Of a stretch of 64,000 nucleotides of DNA, positions 1 to 9,578 are shown in pieces. Positions within the stretch are counted from its first letter, which is position 1, and every line of letters starts with the position of its first letter. A program made the position numbers and the translations under genes. Under the pieces are notes generated by a model. It was not told the DNA's origin and did no database searches. It saw nothing but the letters and a program-made list of their open reading frames with translations. The stretch is from Mytilus galloprovincialis (taxonomy: Eukaryota; Mollusca; Bivalvia; Mytilida; Mytilidae), in assembly GCF_965363235.1 (NCBI RefSeq), contig NC_134842.1, positions 39,212,458-39,276,457 of the forward strand, given 5' to 3'.

Positions 1-27
1 GAAGAGATCAACTATCACAGGTCCGAA

Positions 28-41
28 TATATAAAAAACTG
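28..41 (+). promoter_or_regulatory. TATA-like box of the first Toll-like receptor gene
   Basis: The motif TATATAAAAAACTG lies 116 bp before the ATG. The same 14-mer lies 113 bp before the ATG of the second receptor gene (9466-9479). Short blocks around it are also shared (GAGATCAAC before, ATCAAGGAAGTT and TACCGGGAAG after). Conservation and position suggest a core promoter; transcription start is inferred. Confidence 0.5.
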
Positions 42-143
42 AAGTATCAAGGAAGTTTTTTCCAATACTAATGTACCGGGAAGAACTGTTTTGGTTTCAT
101 TATCCTTTCCATTGTTATATAGCACTTTGTAATGTAAAAAACA

Positions 144-2282
144 ATGTCAAATGTAAAGTTAAACTATGTTTGCATTTTAATCTGTTTTACCGTTGGATAT
201 AATGACTTCTGCTGTGCGAATGAAAATTCACGGAAAAAATATACTGAATGCAAGTGTATAAAAGCAACAGCTACCTGCTCTGGTTTGAAGTATATCCCGA
301 AGCTGCCACCAAACATTACGAAATTAATATTGAAAAATAACATTCTTACGGTGATCAATCGGAGTAGTTTTAGAAATATTTCCTCAGTCAACATCAAGAA
401 ATTATGGTTCGAGAATAATTCAATGGAGATAATTCAAGTTGATGCGTTTTATGATTTTGAATATATTGCCGAGCTAAGAATAACAAATGAGAAGTTATTA
501 AACATAACAGCGTTGAAATCTTCGTTTCAAAGTTTGACTATTGGAACTATTCGAAGTTTGTATTTAGAGAAAAACGATTGGTATGGACTTGCGGATGACA
601 TGTTTTATCATTTGGTAGGAGCTAATATCGCTTTGTCGCTTAGAAGAAATTTATTACACAAACTAAATTCAAGTATATTTCTTCCAATAGCAAAACTTAA
701 GAAATTACAGGTTGAAGAAAACGAAATTGTGAATGTAGATTTAAACGGTCTCACAACAACTGGGTTTCTGGATTTATCAAATAATAATATTTATGCAATA
801 CCTAATTTTTGTAATAACAGTGATGAAACGTTTGTTCCGAAACTGAGAATTTTGTCACTTGCATACAATGCTATAAGGAAAATTTCAAAAGAATCTTTCA
901 AATGCCTGGAAACTTTAGAGTCTCTAAATTTGGATGGGAATCGTTTTCGAAGGTTGGATAATAATATCCTCGCCTCACTTCATAACTTGGCGAAACTTAT
1001 CATAGGGGATAATCAGCAGTTGAAAGACATTGCTCCGTTCGCATTTAACAGTTCGTCTTTACAGAAGCTACATTTGTACGGGAATAATTTTCGATTTAGT
1101 AAGAAAAAAATAATCGAAAAAAAATTCAATCCGCAAACGATTTTTCAAACAATACCAAATTTAAAAGAATTGGATTTATCTCACAACAATTTAAATGACT
1201 TTTTTATATTTCAAGAACTTTTTGCGTCTACACGGAATATACAAAAACTTACTATAGTTTCGTCAGATATAACGACAATTCCAGATGGTTCGTTCCGTAA
1301 TATGCCGCACATCAAATCGTTGAATTTAGAAGGAAATGAAATAGAACGATGGAACGAATCACTCTTCGATAATTTGCCGTCCATGCGTGAATTGTATCTT
1401 GATGGAAACAATATTCATATTATTAACGAAACGTCGTTTCCATCCGACTTATTTAAATCACTAGAGGTACTAGAATTATCCGGTAATCAATATCGATGTA
1501 CTTGTGAAATAAAATGGTTTTTGGACACAATTCGATCAACAAATCTTTCAACAAAAATGCAGAAAAATTGGCCGAGTCGTTATACTTGCTACTATCCGGA
1601 ACATCTGCGATTGACCCTTCTTGCAAATTACTTTCCAACAAATGCAGAGTGTAATTCGTTAAACATTGTCTATCTGATAATAATAACTGCATGTTCGTCT
1701 GTTTTGATTTTGCTTTTCTTTGTCATAATGACGTTCCAATGTCAGATAAATTTTAAGAATGCACTGTACTTATTTCGGTTAAAGCAACGTATGAAACGTG
1801 GGTACTTTAGTCTTGAATCGTCAGATGATTACGAGTTTGACGCGTTCGTTGTTTATTGCGACGCCGATCGCCTATGGGTCCATGGCGTTTTGCTAAAACA
1901 TCTAGAAAATTGTAACCTTAATATTTGTGTACATGATAGGGATTTTGATGTTGGAGAGCCAATCCTTAACAGTGTTGGAAAATACATGGCGAAAAGTTGG
2001 AAGATCATCGTTGTTTTATCTAATAACTTTGCTAAAAGCGAATGGTGTCAATGGGAGATTGCCCTTGTACAAGAACGAAGGCGCCGACAGGGAAAAGAGG
2101 TTTTGGTATTAGTTATGTACCAACAGATTGATTCAAAACACATGATAACTCCACTAAAGGCATTACTCGACACAACGCCTTATTTGTCATATAAAGAAGG
2201 GTTTGGCGAGAATTTGTTCTGGACTGCTGTAGATAAAGACATACACAAACCTTTGGATATTCCACCAACTTCTATTTTCTAA
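144..2282 (+). CDS. Toll-like receptor, single-exon, copy 1
   Basis: A 712-residue type I membrane receptor expected to sense a ligand outside the cell, or in an endosome, and signal through its TIR domain. Order of parts: hydrophobic signal peptide (about 1-26); an N-terminal cysteine cluster with C-x-C; a run of leucine-rich repeats with L-x-L-x-x-N signatures; a C-terminal cap starting C452-T-C454 with later cysteines; one membrane helix (about 508-531); a TIR domain (about 563-700). TIR box 1 is FDAFVVYC, box 2 is R599-D-F-D-V-G-E605 and box 3 is the FW near the end. A single LRR cysteine cluster resembles vertebrate-type receptors. The frame is unbroken with no intron, as in many molluscan TLRs. 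The ATG is chosen because copy 2 starts identically (MSN) and also gives 712 residues. Ligand and subtype are unknown. Confidence 0.95.
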   Translation: MSNVKLNYVCILICFTVGYNDFCCANENSRKKYTECKCIKATATCSGLKYIPKLPPNITKLILKNNILTVINRSSFRNISSVNIKKLWFENNSMEIIQVDAFYDFEYIAELRITNEKLLNITALKSSFQSLTIGTIRSLYLEKNDWYGLADDMFYHLVGANIALSLRRNLLHKLNSSIFLPIAKLKKLQVEENEIVNVDLNGLTTTGFLDLSNNNIYAIPNFCNNSDETFVPKLRILSLAYNAIRKISKESFKCLETLESLNLDGNRFRRLDNNILASLHNLAKLIIGDNQQLKDIAPFAFNSSSLQKLHLYGNNFRFSKKKIIEKKFNPQTIFQTIPNLKELDLSHNNLNDFFIFQELFASTRNIQKLTIVSSDITTIPDGSFRNMPHIKSLNLEGNEIERWNESLFDNLPSMRELYLDGNNIHIINETSFPSDLFKSLEVLELSGNQYRCTCEIKWFLDTIRSTNLSTKMQKNWPSRYTCYYPEHLRLTLLANYFPTNAECNSLNIVYLIIITACSSVLILLFFVIMTFQCQINFKNALYLFRLKQRMKRGYFSLESSDDYEFDAFVVYCDADRLWVHGVLLKHLENCNLNICVHDRDFDVGEPILNSVGKYMAKSWKIIVVLSNNFAKSEWCQWEIALVQERRRRQGKEVLVLVMYQQIDSKHMITPLKALLDTTPYLSYKEGFGENLFWTAVDKDIHKPLDIPPTSIF

Positions 2283-2416
2283 AAATAATTTTATTTTTTT
2301 TATTTGTTGGATTTTTATTGTCAGATGTGTTGTATGTCTGTGATGTTGTTAACACGGTTTTGACTTATTGCCCTATTATCTAATAATGTCTGTTTGGGGT
2401 GCTTACCCTTGTTGTC

Positions 2417-2422
2417 AATAAA
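2417..2422 (+). terminator. Polyadenylation signal of TLR copy 1
   Basis: AATAAA lies 135 bp after the TLR stop codon, in AT-rich sequence. Cleavage site not determined. Confidence 0.5.
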
Positions 2423-3700
2423 ACGGAGCTATAAACAACTGTCATAAAAGTGTGCTATTTACCTAGATTTAAACCGAAGGACATACGTAATGAAATAGAA
2501 TAAAGACCCAGTTTACATGTGTTCATCAGAGAAACAATGAATATTTTATACTGTCAATCAAATACTTTATTTTTTTTTTAAATTGTTGAATAATTACATT
2601 TTAAAGGAATGTAATTCATTGCTTTCAAATAAGCTTAATAACATAAAGATTTCAAGTATTTTGGAATTAGTAACTAGTTATATTATAGCTATTTGAATAA
2701 TCCCAAATCTGCTCATTTCATTAATAATTCTATGAAAGGCGTATTACTTTGAAGTAACTTGTTATTCCCGTTGGATTCCAATTGTGTATTATCATTCAAT
2801 AGTATCCTTTCCGTACTCTCTTTATTTCTTGTATTTTTTGCAATCCTACCGTTTTAATGAACACTTATCAAGAAAGAATTCTTTTAAATGAAAATTAATG
2901 GTACATGACATTTTCTGCAGTAGTCTGGTAAATTTATTATGCCTTCATTTTATTGCTTTAAAAAATCTAACACACATGCATTTGTGTACAATTTTATGGT
3001 GAAACAAAACAACAATAAAATAGATAATAACAAAAACAACAACATTTCCTAATATACTTAAAACTAATTCAGATCATATTTGAAGATCAACTTCTATGGT
3101 TGACATCTGAGTTAAAAATGAGTTATCTCCCGTGACGTCATAACATATTGTAGAAGTCTGTATGGTTCGCCTAAAATATTGCAATCAGTAATGAATTAAG
3201 AGTATGTATTTTCACTTTGTCATAAAAAAAATAATCACGTGCAGACAATTACAACATTAGATATAATAAATTACAATGATCTGTATCACTTTCTGTATAA
3301 TGCTTTATTCCATCAAAATTTATTTTTTTCGTTTCCTGACATCAATGCAATGTTTTGTGTACAAATTTGGCAAAGACAGTATGTCGGTTTGAGCAGATTT
3401 TGAAATTACTTTCCTATCCTACTACACCCAAATAAAAATAGTAAATCTATAAAGGAGAAATAGGTTTCTAATCTTGAAAATTACAAACAAGAAAAAAAGA
3501 TTGCGATGCTAAATAAATAGCCCCTTAGTAAAGAAACTGAATGATGACCTCTATAAAACCTTGAAAGTGTATGATACCAAAATTGTACACAGAAAACATG
3601 ACCTAAAGAATATGACATAAAATAAGCGTATACGATAATATATCATATTGTATCACTATGGCAGAATTAAGTTTCAAATACGTGACTTCATTTTGATTAC
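2423..3700. other. Intergenic AT-rich sequence
   Basis: No open frame or clear repeat is recognised. One full CRE palindrome (TGACGTCA) is at 3133-3140. The rest is low-complexity AT-rich DNA. Confidence 0.5.
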
Positions 3701-3736
3701 ATATTTAAAATAAAACCGTGCGTCAATCAGAAAACT

Positions 3737-4045
3737 CTTTTTATTGCATAGCAATATAATGTTTCCCATAGAAAGTAACCAAAAGGTTAGCGTGCAATAA
3801 ACTCCAATATTGCACTAGTACAATAAATCTTCAAAATTCATGACGTCATCAACGACAAAATCTTAGTTTAAACGAATTTTTACTTTCAAATATTATATTG
3901 CTATACAATAAAAGGGTTATTGCATGAATATTAGGGAATATTGTCCCTCGTAGAACATATATTGCACTCGCAAGCTGGTGCAATATAAAATTCTACTCGG
4001 GACAGTATTCCCCAGTATTCATGCAATAGCCCTTTAATATAAAAA
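3737..4045. mobile_element. Foldback repeat with TATTGCA-type inverted arms
   Basis: Two hairpins sit side by side. TTTTATTGCATAGCAATATA near 3737-3760 is answered in inverse by a similar block at about 3888-3915. From 3910 to 4041 there is an interrupted palindrome with arms of about 62 bp joined at the sequence CGCAAGCTGG. A full CRE (TGACGTCA, 3841-3848) lies inside. This is the look of a non-autonomous foldback or MITE element. No transposase is present. Confidence 0.65.
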
Positions 4046-4539
4046 AAATTTGAAACTATCATGCCTTATGCAAGGACACTTCATAGGAAAACAAATGTGT
4101 TACTTATATTCAGAAATTATTGCGTGAATTTCGAATTGCGATTTTGTCATTTTTGACTAAAATGCGATTTTATTTTTTTAAGATATTGAGAAAAATCCTG
4201 TTTAATTGAAATTGAATTGCTCAAACATGTTAAATATTGGTACCACTACAACTAGTCAATTTATTGATAGCATGGACGAGGATTTTTAATAGAGAAAAAT
4301 AGGCATAAAAAATAGAGCATAAAGAGATGGTGAAATCTAAAGAATACAAGAAAACTAGTCAACGAATAAAGGACAGGGAACACGCCATTACGAGTTTAAA
4401 ATACGTAAGGTAAATGTCGCAAATTAAAATAAATATAAATTACGATGGAAAGACTTCAGAAATAAATAAAAGAAATATCACACGACTCATATTGCTGACC
4501 ATACATTACTTCATCAGATGTAAGAAATTTGTATGTGCC

Positions 4540-4885
4540 GTGTTCTGTTTAACAAGCGAAGTCAATTCTTGTCTATAATCACAGTCTTGTTACTACCAAT
4601 GTATATCACTGATTGTCCTGTTGTTAAATAATTTTAGACTTCTGCACGAGTATTGTATGTTCCTTAGTCTATTTTACAAGCAAGGTCAATTCTTGTCTAT
4701 TATCAAAGTATTGTTACCACCACTGTATATCACTGATTTTCCTGGCTTAAATTAGTTTTATATTACTGCACGAGTTTTTAATGTTCCTTGTTCTATTTAA
4801 CAAGCGAAGTCAATTATTGCCTATTATCACAGACTTATTACCGTCCATGTATATCAGTGATTGTCCTGGCTTAAATTAGTTTTAG
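4540..4885. repeat. Three tandem copies (~125 bp) of the 3' end of the serine-rich gene
   Basis: Units start near 4542, 4667 and 4792 and share blocks such as CAAGCGAAGTCAATT and TATATCACTGATT. The third unit runs into the stop codon and last codons of the minus-strand frame ending at 4854. The other two therefore look like duplications of its last codons and 3' UTR. They are diverged, so not recent. Confidence 0.75.
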
Positions 4886-6032
4886 ATTTCTTCAGACTAA
4901 TTCCTTTGTTCTTTAGAACAATCCTCAGTTGGAATTTAGGTTTCTTTTTCACTGGTTCATTAAAGTCATTTTCCAATCCATCCAAATTGTTATTAATGTC
5001 TGATTTAAGTTTCTTCTTCCTGCTTTTCTTTGTTGTGACAGTTTTCATTTGTTTTACAGCGTTGTTGATCATCTGTAAAAATATTTGGTCATGTTTTGCC
5101 GAACTTGTCTGTTCAAGTAGTGTTTGTGTTTCGTCTTGTTCAAGCAAGGCAAGTTTTGTGGATAATGGCTGATGTGTGGATATCATTTTAAAGTTCAATG
5201 GTTGCTTGTGAAATGATCCCAATATAAAAATCTGTGAATCTCCCTGATAATCATCGGTAACAGGTCCACTATACTTTGAAACAATTGCTTTACTTACATT
5301 TACATTTTTTAAATCTTTATCAGTAACCACCTTCTCGTGAATGACTTTGACCTTCTTACAAAACCTTTTTAGAATGTATTGTCCAGGCTCTATATTGTCA
5401 ATCAGAATACATATAACCTTGTTTGACTTTAACAGAACATAGGCAGGTTGATTTTGCCCAGATTCAAGTGAACTCTTCGGATCATTAAAATATGTAGGCA
5501 TATTTTCTGATAATAATCGTTTATCACTGCCGTTGGTCATAAGGATCTGAATATCAGTCATCGTGGACGATGTTTTATTGGAACTTCCAGTAAGAACAGT
5601 AAGTCCTTGGCAATATCTAACAACAGATGGATAAAAATTTCTGAGATCAATGAACTGATTTGGAGTGCTGGTTGAGCATGTATCTGAATCTGAAGGTTCT
5701 GTGCTGACATTGTTAAACATGTCATCTTCAGATAGTTCGGTTGATAAAGAGATTACTGATGACTGACTGTTTGTTTGTGATATAGAGGTGGTAGATAAAG
5801 AAATAACAGACTTTTGACTACCAGTGTATTCAGTCGAAGTGCATAACTCCTGAGACTGTGATGATTCTACTGACTGTACGGATGGTGTCTGGTTTTGAGA
5901 CATTATCTTTTCTGTTGGGTTCCCTGTCTCACTCATACTTTGGTCAACCGATGAGCTACTCTTCCCACTGACTAATGTTTTGGTCAGCTGTTGTTGATTT
6001 ATTGAAGAACTGTAATTGTGCAAGTAGTACAC
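4854..6032 (-). CDS. Unidentified serine-rich, lysine-tailed protein (3' exon or short gene)
   Basis: An open frame of 392 codons. The first half is rich in Ser, Thr and Gln with two near-repeats of SQSSVISLST type. A more ordered middle follows (about residues 120-280, with hydrophobic strands such as PAYVLLKSNKVICILI). The tail is basic (KKSRKKKLKSD, KKKPKF), which could act as a nuclear localisation signal. The frame opens after a TGA at 6033-6035 without an ATG. The first ATG is residue 33 (5934-5936). Acceptor-like AGs occur before it (for example after TTGCACAATTAC), so this may be the last exon of a longer gene. I do not recognise the family. Role unknown; a nuclear protein is a guess from composition. 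Confidence 0.6.
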   Translation of the reverse strand: MYYLHNYSSSINQQQLTKTLVSGKSSSSVDQSMSETGNPTEKIMSQNQTPSVQSVESSQSQELCTSTEYTGSQKSVISLSTTSISQTNSQSSVISLSTELSEDDMFNNVSTEPSDSDTCSTSTPNQFIDLRNFYPSVVRYCQGLTVLTGSSNKTSSTMTDIQILMTNGSDKRLLSENMPTYFNDPKSSLESGQNQPAYVLLKSNKVICILIDNIEPGQYILKRFCKKVKVIHEKVVTDKDLKNVNVSKAIVSKYSGPVTDDYQGDSQIFILGSFHKQPLNFKMISTHQPLSTKLALLEQDETQTLLEQTSSAKHDQIFLQMINNAVKQMKTVTTKKSRKKKLKSDINNNLDGLENDFNEPVKKKPKFQLRIVLKNKGISLKKSKTNLSQDNH

Positions 6033-6649
6033 TCAAATTTCCTGTTCTTAAATCAGCTGTCTCAGTTCTGAAAATAAACATGATATTTGCAGAGATTATA
6101 CATATGGTGCTACACTTTTCTCTGTACAATTTGTTTTACTAGAGTGGCCAAAAATATGTATAGATATTTTTTTTTAAATGTTTTAGACCATGAACATAAC
6201 TTTATCTTAAAAAAAAACCCAATTCCTCATAATTTGAATCATATTTCCTCATAATAAATTGCGTTTCAATTTGCAAAAAAATGTAGACAATTGATTTAAC
6301 ACTTCAAATACTTAAAATTTGAACAAGGGAAAATCACTTGTTGATAAATACATCATATAGGCCTTTTGCATCCTGTTTACAGGTGTTTTTTTTTTCAATA
6401 CATGATAATTATAGATATGAGAGAAAAAATCCACAAATAGAGACATCTTAAGTGTTAAACAGTTTTTTGTTGATTGTGACTATTTCTATCCACTTTAGAT
6501 TGAATAATGATTTTTTTTATCTACTTCCGCGAGAAATATGTATTCTTCCAATTTTCTGTAAGCAACGGTTATCTCAATTTCCTTATACAAAACATTTTAA
6601 GCCGAAAAAAATCACGTTTGGAAATCTTTTATTTAAACTATCCTATAAA

Positions 6650-8460
6650 CATGTTACAGTAAATAGGTAAAATTAGGAATTACACGTACTTACTAAAGAT
6701 TTCAGTAAATACCTGTAATTACTATAGGCCAATTTAGCAATTACATGTATTTACCAGTTGTTTCAGTAATTACTGGTATTCACTGATATTTTTTTGTCAT
6801 TTTAACAGCTGTTTACTTACTTGATATGTTTGCTTTGAAATAAAAATATAATTCAAGACACTAAATTAGAAAGTAAAAGGGTAGGTATTTTGGGGCTTAC
6901 TTAATTTAGGATTAAGGAATATAAGGCACATCAAAAGTGTATACTCTTTATTGTGAATTGAAACTGGGAAATGGTTGTTTTTGAAACTCCCTAAAATCAA
7001 GTTTATAGGCAACTACGCCACCTCTTTTTGATGATAGACATTCGATAATGCCAAATTTGATTGAAAAATTTTGATAATTCTTACAATCCAATAATTTTTT
7101 TAAATTAAAATCTCCATCAGACATACTTTGCATATTAACTTGGCCAATGACATAAGTTAAATTCCTTTTACAAAACAGGTTTATTTAAGACTTTTTTGGT
7201 CAGACTGTTGCGATGAAGCCGACATTCTTCACAAACAAATTTATACAATTTGAAGGTTTTTAGAGTCACATTTCATATTTCTGTGTTTCTCTTTTTTATG
7301 AGTTTTTCAAGACCTCCAAACTTGAGCTTATATACCTGTAACAAAATTCTATCATTGTTTTTACTTGTATAAGAATCATCTTTTTGTGGATTGAATAAGT
7401 CAACTAAATGGTCCATCCCTTTTGTTTTACTTTCAATGTTGTCATTTTGTTTCTTTTTATCGCGCCTTCGACTTTTGTCGCACGCGCGAGACATAAAAAA
7501 ACATTTTCTATCCTGGATTTCTACCAAACTTGAACAGAAGCTTGTTAATGATCATAAGATAATTTTCAAGAAATAAATCTCGTAAAAATAAAATCAAGTT
7601 TTTCCGTATTTTACTTATAAATGGACTTATTTCTATCAAACTTGGACAAAAGCTTGTTTATAATTATAAGATAATCTCCAGAAGTAAAGTTTGTAAAAAA
7701 AAATCGTTCTTCGTATATTCCGTATAAATGGACTTTTTCAAGTTAACTCTACATGTACACCATGTACACTCTGTGGTTAATTTTATTTTTTTTTTTTTTT
7801 TAACCTTTATTAGATTTTATAAACCATCCTGGATTTTAACCAAATTTGGACAGAAGCTTCTTACTGTACTGTCAAAAGATAGTATCTGGAGGAAAATTTA
7901 AAATATTTTTTTTACATATTTGTTGAGCCTGCGACTAACAGCAAAAGTAGGCGAGATACTGAGTTCCGTGAAACCCTAACAATTTTAAATCTGAATACAT
8001 CGGTAACCTATCTCCAGCTAGGGGTTGAATTGAAGCCGAATGAAGGTCACATGAATACGTATTCAATGATGTCCAATTATTCACTTACAAGTGCACAACT
8101 CATCAACCAGGTTTCTCAGCTTATTTTAGTAAAAATAAAATCATATTTAATTTTTTATATATCTTGTAGCTAATGCTCTTATAACAAAAAGGTACAATTT
8201 AGGCTAATCACTTTTTGAGAGTACTCACTGATCTTCTTTAGTTGGTATTACCATAACTTTTGATCAGCTGACCATATTACAACATTGTTTTCACAGTTAG
8301 TAAATAGGTGTAATTCATTTTAAAATCAGTAATTACTGGTAATAATTGGGCCGTTTCAGGAACTACTTGTATTTACTAAGTGCATCAGGGATTACATGTA
8401 ATTCCTAAATTTTAGTAATTACACGTAATTCCTATTTTCACATATTTACTGTAACATATA
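6650..8460. mobile_element. Non-autonomous element with ~160 bp inverted ends rich in GTAATTAC
   Basis: The left end (about 6650-6810) and right end (about 8290-8460) are inverse copies. Both begin TGTTACAGTAAATA when read inward and continue with many short GTAATTAC/GTAAATAC palindromes. The inside holds two short minus-strand open stretches (6948-7133 and 7273-7527) that I cannot assign, and three diverged copies of a ~90 bp repeat. The layout suggests a DNA transposon derivative that has lost its transposase. Target duplication is unclear. Confidence 0.6.
7510..7920 (+). repeat. Three spaced copies of a ~90 bp repeat
   Basis: Copies near 7510-7600, 7630-7715 and 7825-7915 share TGGACAGAAGCTTGTT, ATAAGATA and a following AGAAGTAAAT block. 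They lie inside the element spanning 6650-8460. Confidence 0.6.
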
Positions 8461-8557
8461 TAACCGTCCTGAAAATTCGATAATTATAGTTTTGCTACAC
8501 CAGTCAAGTATACATTATGCTCATTTATAATATACTTCAATTCAAATTAATATTATA

Positions 8558-8733
8558 GTATTAATGAATGGGTGTTTTTATAATGGCCCTGTTATATGTC
8601 CAAGGTCTGTAATAATGGTCGAGGAAGTCTGTAATGGCCCGAGGCAATGCCGAGGGCCATTACAGACATCCGAGGCCATTATTACTGACTGAAGACAAAT
8701 ATAACAGGGCCATTAAAAACACATTCTTAATAC
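8558..8733. mobile_element. Foldback element, near-perfect palindrome
   Basis: Arms of about 80 bp read GTGTTTTTATAATGGCCCTG inward from the left and its complement from the right, around a GC-rich centre (GGCCCGAGGCAATGCCGAGG). No coding sequence. Probably a MITE. Related words (CTGTTTTTCTGTAATGGC) recur in direct repeats at 8940-9060. Confidence 0.7.
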
Positions 8734-8939
8734 ATTTATTAACCAGCTGAACAAAAGTGTATGTGTTGCTGCCAACTTGATGTACTCTGTACTGTTTTTG
8801 AAACTTTTAGTCTATTTCTAAAATATTGATCTTAAGAAAACCATTGCATTGCCGTATTTTACAGAATAAAATTATGATGACTTTTTTTCAAGCCGATCTG
8901 TATTGAAAATCGGTAGTCATGTTAATTTTTTTATATTTG

Positions 8940-9060
8940 ATATTAACACTGTTTTTCTGTACTGGCCCTGTTTTTTCTGTTATGGCCCAGCCGCCCTGTT
9001 TTTCTGTAATGGCACTGTATTAATGTCCAGTTTTTCTGTATTAAACCCAGTTAAGATTTA
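8940..9060 (+). repeat. Short direct repeats of a CTGTTTTTCTGTAATGGC unit
   Basis: About four diverged units follow one another. They share vocabulary with the foldback element 200 bp upstream and may be part of the same insertion. Confidence 0.45.
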
Positions 9061-9465
9061 TAATAAACAGTCATTTCTGCCAGTAATGTACTTAGTTGGT
9101 TAATAAAAGAAGTTTAAGTCCAATTTCATTTTCAAAGCAAAACGATCACACGGATACATATACAATATTAGGTCAATATAAGAAAATCATATTTTTATGA
9201 GATTTATAGACTGGGCTTGGGAAAGGCAAGGTCACCAAGCCATTCCACAGTTTTGAATTAAAGAAATATATATACTTGTTGCCAGTTTATAATTGTTTTG
9301 TATCAAAGTGATTTTTTGGCAAACCAAAAAAGTATGTTTAAAATTATGGTTTGGTGATAAAATTTCAGTGTTAGAAAACTGTCAAATGAATATTTAAATT
9401 GACATATAGGTTAGCAAGTGCATATCGAGTTGAAACATGCACGTAATTATCAAGAGATCAACAGG

Positions 9466-9479
9466 TATATAAAAAACTG
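9466..9479 (+). promoter_or_regulatory. TATA-like box of the second Toll-like receptor gene
   Basis: TATATAAAAAACTG lies 113 bp before the ATG and is identical to the box before copy 1. The duplication that made the pair therefore included promoter DNA. Confidence 0.5.
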
Positions 9480-9578
9480 GAGAATCAAGGAAGTTATTCA
9501 ACATACCAATATACCGGGAAGTATTTTTTTGTGTCGGTGTCCTTTTTTTATTGTAATCTATCACTTTGAAGTTTGAAA

